Part shown: positions 1 through 7,269 of the stretch, piece after piece | Numbering within the stretch: the first letter of the stretch is position 1 | How the letters are laid out: every line of letters starts with the position of its first letter | Origin: an uncultured Sphingobium sp. | GTDB taxonomy: Bacteria > Pseudomonadota > Alphaproteobacteria > Sphingomonadales > Sphingomonadaceae | DNA: 11,208 nucleotides | Direction of reading: 5' to 3' | Assembly (NCBI GenBank): GCA_913773715.1 | Contig: CAJYHD010000694.1 | Span: forward strand, 1 to 11,208 | Program-made: the position numbers and the translations under genes | The notes under the pieces: model-generated | What the model saw: only the letters and a program-made list of their open reading frames with translations | Database searches by the model: none | Told to the model about the DNA's origin: nothing

Positions 1-119
1 CCGTCATCCATCACAGGGTGACGCGCCGCGAGGGGCCGCCAGAGATACCTTACGGCATTGCAATCTCGCTGGCGGCACTTTGGCTGCTTGGCGAACGATA
101 TTTTAACCAGTTTGCGTAA
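1..119 (+). CDS. cpaA: CpaA prepilin peptidase, C-terminal end (partial)
   Basis: This is the last 38 codons of a gene cut by the window edge, read in the frame starting at base 3 and ending in TAA at 117-119. The peptide contains EIPYGIAISLAALWLLGERY and ends NQFA. An IPYGIAI-type segment followed by a short hydrophobic stretch is typical of the C-terminus of CpaA/TadV, the inner-membrane aspartic protease that processes Flp prepilins. The catalytic Asp residues would lie upstream, outside the window. The gene ends 51 bp before the cpaB start on the same strand, which fits the usual cpaA-cpaB order in Tad loci. The identification relies on this short tail plus context. Confidence 0.8.
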   Translation, partial: VIHHRVTRREGPPEIPYGIAISLAALWLLGERYFNQFA

Positions 120-170
120 TATGTGGGTCAATCGGGCCAATACACCCGCTTGAGGGAGGCGAATTTCGTC

Positions 171-1175
171 ATGGATGCCAAGAAGATCGTGTTGCTGGCT
201 GGAGCGCTTATCATAGCGGTCACTACAGCCCTGCTTGCACGCAACATGTTGAATTCGTCGAGCACGCCTGTCGTGAACGCGGCGGCGATGCCGGTCCAGT
301 CGGATCTGCCCAACGTTCTGGTTGCGACCAAGGCTCTGCCGGTCGGCACCATTCTCGATGCGGAAAGCTTCCGTTTCCAGCCCTGGCCCAAGGATCTGGT
401 CGAGCAGGCCTATTATCTGCGCGGTCAGGCAGATCCGGCCAAGCTCGCGGGCAGCGTCGTGCGAACCGCCATCACCGCCGGACAGCCGCTGACGCAAGGC
501 TCGCTGGTGAAGCCGGGCGAACGCGGGTTCCTCGCAGCGGCGCTGGGCGCTGGCATGCGCGCCGTTACCGTGCCGGTTTCGACGCAGAGCTCGGTGGCAG
601 GCTTCGTTTTCCCCGGCGATCGCATCGACCTCGTCCTCACGCAGAGCGTGGCTGGCGGCGGCGACGGCGATCCGCTCAAGGTGTCGGAGACGATCCTGCG
701 CAACCTTCGCGTTCTCGCCACCGACCAGCGCATGGACGCGATGGGCGCTGACGGGAAGCCGGAAGTGCGCACCTTCTCGAACGTCACGATCGAAGTGACG
801 CCCAAGATCGCCGAAAAGATTGCCGTCGCCCAGACGATCGGCTCACTCTCCATGTCGCTGCGATCGATTGCCGACAATGTCGCTGATCTTGATGCGGCCA
901 TTGCGGGCAGCGATGTCGAGTTGCCGGACGGCGCCAATCCCAAGGGCGAGAAGTCTATCATCGCCCGCATGGCGTCGTCGCCCGTCGATCGCGGATCGAC
1001 CTATTCCACCGGTGCGGACGTATCGCGTTACCAGCGCAGCTCCGTGCCTGCCAAGGCAGATGGTGCAGCCGCATCAGGGGCCACCGGAGCCGCTCCGTCA
1101 GCAGTGATTTCTGGCCCTGTGATCCGCGTCGCCCGCGGCACCAACGTGACCGAAGTTCCGGTCGGGGGGAAGTAA
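171..1175 (+). CDS. cpaB: CpaB/RcpC, Flp pilus assembly protein with SAF domain
   Basis: This is a Tad pilus accessory protein of 334 aa, thought to act in the periplasm next to the secretin. Residues about 5-24 form one hydrophobic segment after MDAKK, a signal anchor or signal peptide. A SAF domain follows at about 48-115 (NVLVATKALPVGTIL; then AGQPLTQGSLV), and then the CpaB/RcpC core (AVTVPVSTQSSVAGFVFPGD, RIDLVL) to about residue 235. The C-terminal 85 residues are rich in Ala, Gly and Ser and look disordered. I chose ATG 171 because a GAGGGAGG ribosome binding site at 152-159 precedes it and the hydrophobic segment then starts the protein. The in-frame GTG at 123 would add 16 residues without such a site. 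The stop is 1 bp before cpaC, which suggests translational coupling. Confidence 0.93.
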   Translation: MDAKKIVLLAGALIIAVTTALLARNMLNSSSTPVVNAAAMPVQSDLPNVLVATKALPVGTILDAESFRFQPWPKDLVEQAYYLRGQADPAKLAGSVVRTAITAGQPLTQGSLVKPGERGFLAAALGAGMRAVTVPVSTQSSVAGFVFPGDRIDLVLTQSVAGGGDGDPLKVSETILRNLRVLATDQRMDAMGADGKPEVRTFSNVTIEVTPKIAEKIAVAQTIGSLSMSLRSIADNVADLDAAIAGSDVELPDGANPKGEKSIIARMASSPVDRGSTYSTGADVSRYQRSSVPAKADGAAASGATGAAPSAVISGPVIRVARGTNVTEVPVGGK

Positions 1176-1176
1176 G

Positions 1177-2637
1177 ATGAAGTCCATCCACATGATCAGC
1201 GGCCCCGCGATTGCCGTCGGCATTGCCGTAGCGGCGCTGGTGGCCCCCGCGACCGCGCTCAACGCCGCGCCCGCTGCCGAGCAGGACAGCGCGATCCTGA
1301 TGTCGGTCGGCGGCAGCAAGGTCATCAACCTGTCGGCCCCGATGTCGGACGTGGTGATCGCCAACCCCGACGTCATGGACGTCCACGTCCGCTCGCAGAA
1401 CCAGCTCTACCTGATCGCGAAGAAGGCGGGTGAAACCACGGTCTTTGCCACGGCGAAGAACGGCAAGGTGCTGTTTTCCGGTACGGTGCGCGTCGGCAAC
1501 AACCTGACCAGCATCGACGACATGCTGAAGCTGGCGATGCCGGACGCAAATGTTGCGGTCAACAAGATGAACGGCATGGTCCTGCTAACCGGCACCATCA
1601 AGGCGCCTGAAGACGCGGCCGAGGCCGAGCGTCTGACGCAGGCGTTCGTCGGCAAGGACGTGACCGTCGTCAGTCGCTTGCGGATGGCGACGCCGTTGCA
1701 GGTGATGTTGCAGGTCAAGATCGCCGAAGTCAGCAAGGATTTGGGTCACAAGATTGGCACCAACTTCGCGTCGACCAGTAAATATTACGGCGGCAGCATT
1801 GGCGGCGGTACGCGGAATTTCGCTGAATACACGCGCCCTACTCAGTCTGAAGAGGCCTATTGGACTTTTACCAATCCCGCCAACGGATCGTACAGCATAG
1901 GCGGTGTTGCTAAGATACTCGGCATGGATATCGCTGGAATGCTGGATCTCGCAGAATCCAGCGGTCTTGCTACGACGCTCGCCCAGCCCAACCTGACCGC
2001 GCTGTCGGGCGAAACCGCCAGCTTCCTGGCGGGTGGCGAATATCCCTACACCGTCAGCAACGGTACGCAGGGCAACAGCATCGAGTTCAAGCAATATGGC
2101 GTGCAACTGGCGTTTACGCCGACCGTGCTTGCCGATGGCCGCATCTCGTTGCGGGTCCGCCCGACCGTTTCCAGCCTCGACTTCACGCTGAATGCCAATG
2201 TGCCTGCGCTGAAGAGCCGTACGGCCGAAACCACGGTCGAGCTGGGTTCGGGTCAGGCGTTCATGATCGCGGGCCTGCTCAACAACGACACGAGCAACGG
2301 CATCAACAAGGTGCCGGGCTTGGGCAACATCCCGATCCTGGGCAGCCTGTTCAAGTCGCGCCAGTTCCAGCGTTCGGAGACTGAACTCGTGATCGTCGTC
2401 ACGCCGTATCTGGTGAAGCCGATGAACGCTTCTGATGTGCGCTTGCCGACGGATGGTTTCCGCGTCGCCAATGAGGCGCAGGGGCTTCTGGCGCAGCAGG
2501 GTAATGACGGGGTGAGCGGAGCGCGGCCTAACCAGCCCGTTCGTGCGCCGGGTTCGCCGACGCCGATCACCGTCGCGCCGAAGGCGACCGCACCGCGCGG
2601 CAAGGCGGGCGAAGTCGCCCCCGGTTTCAGCTTCTGA
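1177..2637 (+). CDS. cpaC: CpaC/RcpA, Tad pilus outer-membrane secretin
   Basis: This protein of 486 aa forms the outer-membrane channel through which the Flp pilus passes. A signal peptide covers about residues 1-33 (hydrophobic AIAVGIAVAALVAPATA). The pilus-secretin N-terminal domain is at about 38-107 (MSVGGSKVINLSAPMSDVVI, IANPDV). A BON-like domain is at about 108-168 (MNGMVLLTGTIKAPEDAAEA). The secretin domain is at about 175-415, with LAQPNLTALSGETASFLAGG, VPALKSRTAETTVELGSGQ, VPGLGNIPILGSLFKS and ETELVIVVTPYLVKP as family hallmarks. The last 70 residues are Pro/Ala-rich and outside the secretin fold. Residues about 195-250 are Gly/Ser/aromatic-rich, with lower GC and less typical codons than the rest. 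The start is 1 bp after the cpaB stop, with a purine-rich GGGGGGAAG just upstream. Confidence 0.95.
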   Translation: MKSIHMISGPAIAVGIAVAALVAPATALNAAPAAEQDSAILMSVGGSKVINLSAPMSDVVIANPDVMDVHVRSQNQLYLIAKKAGETTVFATAKNGKVLFSGTVRVGNNLTSIDDMLKLAMPDANVAVNKMNGMVLLTGTIKAPEDAAEAERLTQAFVGKDVTVVSRLRMATPLQVMLQVKIAEVSKDLGHKIGTNFASTSKYYGGSIGGGTRNFAEYTRPTQSEEAYWTFTNPANGSYSIGGVAKILGMDIAGMLDLAESSGLATTLAQPNLTALSGETASFLAGGEYPYTVSNGTQGNSIEFKQYGVQLAFTPTVLADGRISLRVRPTVSSLDFTLNANVPALKSRTAETTVELGSGQAFMIAGLLNNDTSNGINKVPGLGNIPILGSLFKSRQFQRSETELVIVVTPYLVKPMNASDVRLPTDGFRVANEAQGLLAQQGNDGVSGARPNQPVRAPGSPTPITVAPKATAPRGKAGEVAPGFSF

Positions 2638-2653
2638 CGGAAGGATTAGATAT

Positions 2654-3298
2654 ATGACCTCTCTGTCCATCAAGATTGCGGGCGCGCTTCTCGCTACGAC
2701 CCTCCCTTTCGCAGCTCTGGGCAAGGACCGGCCCAACCGCGGTGTCGACTCGGTTCATCAGCCGGTCGTCAGCTATGCCTCCTATGTCTTCGACGTTCAG
2801 GCGAATGGTGCGCTGGCTCCGCAGGAAGCGCGCCGGCTGAACGACTGGTTCGTGTCGATCGGCCTTGGCTATGGCGACCAGATCGCGATCTCCGGCGATG
2901 CGTCCTATGTCAGCCCTGAAGTCCGCGACGGCATTGCCGATGTCGCCGCCCGGCACGGCATGCTCGTTGGGGAGGACAGCTCGGCGACAGCGGGCGAGGC
3001 GCCGGCGGGGGCCGTCCGCCTCATCGTTCGCCGTTCGATGGCGAGCGTTCCCGGCTGCCCCGACTGGCATCAGAAGGCCGAGACGAGCGTCCATCTCGCG
3101 ACCTCCAGCAATTTCGGCTGCGGAGTGAACAGCAATTTCGCGGCGATGGTCGCCAATCCGGAGGATCTGGTGCGCGGGCAGGGCACCGAAAGCGAACTGC
3201 GGACAGTCACATCCAACCGGGCCATCTCGACCTATCGTGACAAGGCTCCGACGGGTGCTGGCGATCTGAGGCGACTTTCTGCGGGAGGAACTAATTAA
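2654..3298 (+). CDS. cpaD: CpaD family pilus assembly protein (no lipobox)
   Basis: This Tad pilus biogenesis protein is 214 aa and works with the CpaC secretin at the outer membrane. An N-terminal hydrophobic segment (IAGALLATTLPFAALG, residues 8-23) looks like a signal peptide. Family signatures are HQPVVSY (35-41), VPGCPDW (132-138) and NFGCGVNSNFAAMVANPEDL (153-172) with VRG after it. Cys135 and Cys156 could form a disulfide. CpaD homologues are commonly lipoproteins, but there is no cysteine at the end of this signal sequence, so lipidation is not expected. ATG 2654 is chosen because GGAAGGA (2639-2645) lies 8 bp upstream and the signal peptide begins there. Longer in-frame starts overlap cpaC and encode an Arg-rich stretch that looks like an artefact. 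cpaE starts 1 bp after the stop. Confidence 0.9.
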   Translation: MTSLSIKIAGALLATTLPFAALGKDRPNRGVDSVHQPVVSYASYVFDVQANGALAPQEARRLNDWFVSIGLGYGDQIAISGDASYVSPEVRDGIADVAARHGMLVGEDSSATAGEAPAGAVRLIVRRSMASVPGCPDWHQKAETSVHLATSSNFGCGVNSNFAAMVANPEDLVRGQGTESELRTVTSNRAISTYRDKAPTGAGDLRRLSAGGTN

Positions 3299-3299
3299 C

Positions 3300-4586
3300 A
3301 TGAATGCCCCCTGGAAGCCCGGCATGTCCGGCCAGCGCGATCCGTTCCACGCCTTCGTATGCGACGACACCAGTTTCGATCTGCTGCGTGCCATCTGCGC
3401 CGAGCTTGGCTGGGCGCCGGAGAAGGTCAACAAGGGTGGCATGCGCAACGCCGTGCAGTCCTTGTCGATCACCGCGTCGCCGCAGATCCTGTTCGTCGAC
3501 ATGAGCGAGAGCGGCGATCCGCTCAACGACATCAATTCGCTGGCGGAAGTCTGCGAACCCGGCACCGTCGTCATCGCGGCGGGTCAGGTCAACGACGTGC
3601 GCCTCTATCGTGATCTGGTTGCGAGCGGCATTCAGGATTATCTGTTGAAGCCCTTCGGTGCGGATCAAGTGCGCGATGCGTTATCGCAGGCACAGGCCGT
3701 GTTCATGGCCCCGCGTGACGCCGCGCCGGAGCATCCGCACATGACTGTCGCGGTCGTAGGCACGCGCGGCGGGGTAGGGGCGTCGAGCCTCTCGACTTCG
3801 CTGGCTTGGCTGCTGAGTGAAAAGAAGAAGAAACCAACCGCCCTGCTCGACCTAGACGTGCATTTCGGCACCAATGCGCTGGCGCTCGATCTGGAGCCGG
3901 GTCGGGGTCTGACGGACGCGATTGAAAATCCGAGCCGCATCGACGGCCTGTTCATCGAGCGTGCCATGGTGCGCGCGAGCGATACGCTGGCGATCCTGTC
4001 GGCGGAAGCGCCGATCAACCAGCCCATGCTGACAGATGGCGGGGCCTATTACCAGCTGCTGGAAGAGTTTCGCGCCGCATTCGAATGCAGTGTCATCGAC
4101 CTTCCGCGCGGCATGCTGATCCAGCATCCGCACCTGATGGCCGATGTCAACGTAGCGGTACTGGTCACGGAGTTGACGCTGGCCGGCGCACGGGACACGA
4201 TCCGTATCCTCGCCTGGCTGCGCAGCAATGCGCCGCATTCGCGTGTGCTGGTGATCGCCAACCGCGTCCATGCCGGATCGCCCGAAATCAGCCGCAAGGA
4301 TTTCGAAAACTCGATCGAGCGCAAGGTCGACGTGTTGATCCCGTTCGACGTTCGCATCGGCGCGCAAGCGGCAAAGCTTGGCAAGTCGATCGCGGAAGCC
4401 GCCAAGACGAGCAAGGTGGGCGTGGCTTGTGCTACGATGTTGAATGAAGTGATGGGCGCAGCCGAAGTCGAAGAGACTCTGGGGAAGCCCGCCGCCAAGA
4501 AGGGCGAATCCCTGCTGGGCAAGATCGATTTCAAGAGCATGATCCCGTCGCGCCGCAAGGCGAAGACGCCCGTGCTTGAAGATTGA
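3300..4586 (+). CDS. cpaE: CpaE/TadZ, MinD-family ATPase for Tad pilus localisation
   Basis: This cytoplasmic protein of 428 aa is of the type that positions the Tad pilus machine at the pole. Residues about 16-135 form a receiver-like domain: acidic pair Asp22/Asp23, a possible acceptor Asp67 in LFVDMS, and Lys117 in LLKPF; the usual Thr/Ser switch position reads AAG. Residues about 148-385 are a ParA/MinD fold, with a P-loop GTRGGVGASS (154-163), DLDVHFG (184-190) and a Walker B-like CSVIDLP (263-269). Both lysines of the deviant Walker A motif (xKGGxxK[T/S]) are replaced, by Arg156 and Ala161, as is known for CpaE/TadZ proteins. A basic tail (SRRKAK) ends the protein. GGGAGGA at 3283-3289 is the ribosome binding site. 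The next gene is tadB, not the usual cpaF. Confidence 0.93.
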   Translation: MNAPWKPGMSGQRDPFHAFVCDDTSFDLLRAICAELGWAPEKVNKGGMRNAVQSLSITASPQILFVDMSESGDPLNDINSLAEVCEPGTVVIAAGQVNDVRLYRDLVASGIQDYLLKPFGADQVRDALSQAQAVFMAPRDAAPEHPHMTVAVVGTRGGVGASSLSTSLAWLLSEKKKKPTALLDLDVHFGTNALALDLEPGRGLTDAIENPSRIDGLFIERAMVRASDTLAILSAEAPINQPMLTDGGAYYQLLEEFRAAFECSVIDLPRGMLIQHPHLMADVNVAVLVTELTLAGARDTIRILAWLRSNAPHSRVLVIANRVHAGSPEISRKDFENSIERKVDVLIPFDVRIGAQAAKLGKSIAEAAKTSKVGVACATMLNEVMGAAEVEETLGKPAAKKGESLLGKIDFKSMIPSRRKAKTPVLED

Positions 4587-4645
4587 TCTCCTTGGCGTGC
4601 CGGCTCTCATGAGCAAGCCCGCCGCATGACGAACAGGCTGAGGCG
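4587..4645 (+). other. cpaE-tadB junction lacking cpaF/tadA
   Basis: In most Tad loci of alphaproteobacteria the gene for the secretion ATPase CpaF/TadA (over 400 aa) lies between cpaE and tadB. Here only 59 bp separate them. The stretch contains a palindromic CTCATGAG around 4606-4613, a six-codon ATG-to-TGA reading frame at 4609-4629 (MSKPAA) and the tadB ribosome binding region (GAGGCG). No piece with ATPase motifs is visible. It could be a natural arrangement with the ATPase encoded elsewhere, or a past deletion. Confidence 0.6.
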
Positions 4646-5644
4646 ATGGACGGCAATTTCTTTCTGATCATGGTGCTCCTCATGACGCTCGCTGGGCTGG
4701 GCGTCATGGCGTTTGCCGGGCCGTCCGCCGACAAGGCGCAGAAGCGCCGCGTCGCGACCATTCGTGGGCGTCATAGTGACTCTGCCGAAGCTTTGCTGGA
4801 AGCGCGGATGCGCAAGGCGATCGCCAACAAGTCGGCGGTCGGCGACATGCAGATGCTGGTGTCGCTGGTGCCCAATCCCGACAATCTTGCAAAACGCATC
4901 AAGATGACGGGCAAGAAATGGACGCTCAGCCAGTATATGACGGCGAACGCCATCATCTTCATGATGGTAACCGCGCTGCTGGCATTGCGGGGATGGCCGT
5001 TCCTGATGGCGCTGATGCTCGGCCTTGCCGCTGGCCTTGGCCTGCCGCACCTCTGGATTGGTCGCCTGATCAACAAGCGGATTGCGCAGTTCACAGCTAA
5101 ATTCCCCGACGCGCTCGAACTGCTGACACGCGGTCTGCGCTCAGGCCTGCCTATCTCCGAGACGTTAAGCGTCGTTTCGACCGAAATCCCCGGCCCGGTC
5201 GGGGAGGAGTTCAAGCTCATCACCGAGCGGATCAAGATCGGCAAGAGCATGGATCAGGCGTTGCAGGAAACGGCCGATCGTCTCGGTACGCCGGAATTCC
5301 AGTTCTTCGTCATCACCCTTTCGATCCAGCGTGAGACGGGCGGTAACCTCGCCGAAACCCTGTCGAACCTTGCGACGGTGTTGCGCCAGCGTGCGCAGAT
5401 GAAGCTGAAGATCCGCGCCATGTCGTCGGAATCCAAGGCGTCGGCCTATATCATCGGTGTACTGCCGTTCCTGGTCTTTGGCCTCATCTCCTACATCAAC
5501 TTCGACTATATGAAGCCCTTCTTCACGCCCGATCCCGCCGGTGTGTTCGGCCTGTCCTTGATGCAGGTCATCGGCATCGGCGGCATGATGTGGATGAGCA
5601 TCGGAGCGTTCATCATGGCCAAGATGGTCAACTTCGAAATCTGA
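4646..5644 (+). CDS. tadB: TadB, type II secretion F-domain platform protein
   Basis: This is an inner-membrane platform protein (332 aa) of the Tad pilus, homologous to GspF/PilC. It is expected to pair with TadC and contact the TadA motor. Hydrophobic segments are at about 5-24, 98-115 and 117-137. A cytoplasmic T2SS-F domain follows at about 149-250, with FPDALELLTRGLRSGLPISE (153-172), IGKSMDQAL and QRETGGNLAETLSNL (228-242). Two further membrane segments lie at about 266-283 and 302-326. ATG 4646 gives the hydrophobic N-terminus and has GAGGCG just upstream. The gene is 20 bp before tadC. Confidence 0.93.
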   Translation: MDGNFFLIMVLLMTLAGLGVMAFAGPSADKAQKRRVATIRGRHSDSAEALLEARMRKAIANKSAVGDMQMLVSLVPNPDNLAKRIKMTGKKWTLSQYMTANAIIFMMVTALLALRGWPFLMALMLGLAAGLGLPHLWIGRLINKRIAQFTAKFPDALELLTRGLRSGLPISETLSVVSTEIPGPVGEEFKLITERIKIGKSMDQALQETADRLGTPEFQFFVITLSIQRETGGNLAETLSNLATVLRQRAQMKLKIRAMSSESKASAYIIGVLPFLVFGLISYINFDYMKPFFTPDPAGVFGLSLMQVIGIGGMMWMSIGAFIMAKMVNFEI

Positions 5645-5664
5645 TCGGGAAGGACGCTTAAAAC

Positions 5665-6654
5665 ATGGACGCTCCCAATCCCGCAGGAACCTTGTTCGGC
5701 CTGACCGCAACCGACTTCGGTACGCTGCTGGCCGCCCTGGCCACCTTCGCCATGCTGTACGTGCTCTACGCCGTGATGACGGTGCGCGATCCGATGGCGA
5801 AGCGCGTGAAAGCACTGAACGACCGTCGCGAGCAGCTGAAGGCGGGCATCACCGCTTCGACCGCCAAGCGTCGCGCCAAGCTGGTGCAGAAGAACCAGAC
5901 GACCGATCACATGCGGTCCTTCCTGTCGAGCCTGAAGGTGTTGCAGGACGACCAGTTGAAGGATGCGCAGATCCGCTTGGCACAAGCGGGTATCCGGTCG
6001 AAGGATTGGGCCGTCGCCGTCATCTTCGGTCGCATGGCAGTCCCGATCGTGATAGGTGGGCTGGCCGCGATCCTCCTCTACGGCGTCGGCATCAATCCCG
6101 AGTGGGGACCACTCAAGCGCTTCTTCGCCTTCGCCGTGATTTTGTTGCTGTCGTACAAGTCACCCGACATCTATATCGACAACAAGGTGCAGAAGCGCTC
6201 TGCCGCGATCCGCAAGGGACTGCCCGATGCGCTCGACCTTCTCGTCATCTGCGCGGAAGCAGGCCTGACCGTCGACGCCGCGTTCGCTCGCGTGTCACGC
6301 GAATTGGGCAAGGCCTATCCCGAACTTGGCGACGAGTTCCAGTTGACGGCGATCGAGCTAAGCTTCCTCACCGAACGGCGCATGGCGTTCGAGAATCTTG
6401 CGACCCGCGTGAAGCTTGATGCGGTCAAGGGCGTGGTCACGACCATGATCCAGACAGAAAAGTATGGCACGCCGCTCGCCAGCGCCCTGCGCGTGCTATC
6501 GGCCGAGTTCCGCCACGAGCGCATGATGCGCGCCGAGGAAAAGGCCGCTCGTCTGCCCGCGATCATGACGGTGCCGCTGATTCTCTTCATCTTGCCGACG
6601 CTGTTTGTCGTTATCCTTGGCCCAGCGGCCTGTTCGATCAGCACTGCATTCTAA
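5665..6654 (+). CDS. tadC: TadC, type II secretion F-domain platform protein
   Basis: This is the second inner-membrane platform protein (329 aa), expected to form a complex with TadB. A membrane segment is at about 18-39 and a charged cytoplasmic region runs to about 110. Two membrane segments lie at about 115-140 and 150-164. The T2SS-F domain is at about 186-290: LPDALDLLVICAEAGLTVDA (186-205), ELGDEFQLTAIEL and QTEKYGTPLASALRVLS. A final hydrophobic helix covers about 298-320. The ribosome binding site GGGAAGGA (5647-5654) is well placed for ATG 5665. This is the last pilus gene of the operon here; a terminator-like hairpin follows 15 bp downstream. No tadD TPR gene follows, unlike in many Tad loci. 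Confidence 0.93.
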   Translation: MDAPNPAGTLFGLTATDFGTLLAALATFAMLYVLYAVMTVRDPMAKRVKALNDRREQLKAGITASTAKRRAKLVQKNQTTDHMRSFLSSLKVLQDDQLKDAQIRLAQAGIRSKDWAVAVIFGRMAVPIVIGGLAAILLYGVGINPEWGPLKRFFAFAVILLLSYKSPDIYIDNKVQKRSAAIRKGLPDALDLLVICAEAGLTVDAAFARVSRELGKAYPELGDEFQLTAIELSFLTERRMAFENLATRVKLDAVKGVVTTMIQTEKYGTPLASALRVLSAEFRHERMMRAEEKAARLPAIMTVPLILFILPTLFVVILGPAACSISTAF

Positions 6655-6669
6655 CCGAAGCGGACAGGG

Positions 6670-6696
6670 AAGGGGGCGCTGCCGTAGCGTCCCCTT
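6670..6696 (+). terminator. Hairpin after tadC, probable operon terminator
   Basis: AAGGGGGCGCT (6670-6680) pairs with AGCGTCCCCTT (6686-6696) across a 5-nt loop. This gives an 11-bp stem with one G-T wobble. It sits 15 bp after the tadC stop and before an independently oriented small gene. The following bases (ACTTCG) are not a strong T-run, so it may terminate weakly or serve as an RNA 3' end stabiliser. Confidence 0.5.
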
Positions 6697-6726
6697 ACTT
6701 CGTACGTCTAAAGGCGCTTTACGCGC

Positions 6727-6756
6727 TGGACAGACGGGCTTTTCGCTACCTATCCT
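6727..6756 (+). promoter_or_regulatory. Possible sigma-70-type promoter for the DUF2147 gene
   Basis: TGGACA (6727-6732) resembles a -35 box and TATCCT (6751-6756) a -10 box, 18 bp apart, 26 bp before the DUF2147 start. Five and four of six positions match the consensus. The location just after the tadC hairpin supports a new transcription unit, but a chance match is quite possible. Confidence 0.3.
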
Positions 6757-6782
6757 GCTCTGACAATATTCGAGAGGATCGC

Positions 6783-7202
6783 ATGAAAACTCTTTCCCTT
6801 TTCACCGCTACTGTCGTCGCCATATTGGCTGCCATGCCCGCTCAGGCTGCGCAGCCAATTACGGGCCGGTGGGCGACGGTCGACGGAAAGGCGATCGTCC
6901 AGATCGCGCCATGCGGGCGTGAGATTTGCGGCAAGATCGAAAAAATCGTGAAGCCGACACCTGGACGTCCCCAGACCGATATCAAAAATCCTGATCCTGC
7001 GCTCCGCTCCAAGCCGCTGACGGGTCTCGCTTTGCTCTCCGGCTTCCGGGAAGACGGCGACATCTGGAAAGGGACGATCTATGATCCAGAAAGCGGCAAG
7101 AGCTATACCAGCAAGGTCAGCCGAAATGGCAATGGCACACTGAAGGTGCAGGGCTGCATCGCCTTCTTCTGCAAGACGCAGACCTGGACGCCCGTCCGCT
7201 GA
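6783..7202 (+). CDS. DUF2147 family secreted protein
   Basis: This is a small periplasmic or secreted protein (139 aa) of unknown function. A signal peptide covers residues 1-22 with a good cleavage site (PAQA-AQP). The mature part is one DUF2147 domain: [20 protein letters not shown] (26-45) with REICGKI after it, then [19 protein letters not shown] (79-97) and [11 protein letters not shown], ending with [16 protein letters not shown] (120-135). Four cysteines in two CX4C pairs (44/49 and 125/130) may form disulfides. The family is common in alphaproteobacteria and its members are thought to be beta-rich, lipocalin-like proteins; no reaction is established. ATG 6783 follows GAGAGGA. It is probably transcribed separately from the pilus genes, as a hairpin lies between them, and it may be cotranscribed with the dehydrogenase downstream. 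Confidence 0.9.
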   Translation: MKTLSLFTATVVAILAAMPAQAAQPITGRWATVDGKAIVQIAPCGREICGKIEKIVKPTPGRPQTDIKNPDPALRSKPLTGLALLSGFREDGDIWKGTIYDPESGKSYTSKVSRNGNGTLKVQGCIAFFCKTQTWTPVR

Positions 7203-7269
7203 CAGGAATGGTTTTCGATTCCGCAGGCTTGATGTAACGACACAGCATCAACGTGTGGGAAGGATGAGC

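Noticed and set aside
123..170. Upstream GTG start for cpaB
   Set aside because: It would place 16 non-hydrophobic residues before the membrane segment and lacks a ribosome binding site, whereas ATG 171 has a strong one.
1585..2736. 383-codon open frame on the - strand opposite cpaC
   Set aside because: Arg-rich translation without domain motifs, fully overlapping the well-supported secretin gene; a shadow frame.
2627..3574. 315-codon open frame on the - strand across cpaD and cpaE
   Set aside because: It overlaps two well-supported genes on the other strand and shows no recognisable protein features.
4609..4629. Six-codon ATG-TGA frame (MSKPAA) between cpaE and tadB
   Set aside because: Too short to call a gene and lacking a clear ribosome binding site. 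Mentioned only as a possible scar where cpaF is expected.
6713..6727. GGCGC/GCGCT repeat as a second terminator after tadC
   Set aside because: The stem is only about 4-5 bp with no T-run; the hairpin at 6670-6696 is much stronger.
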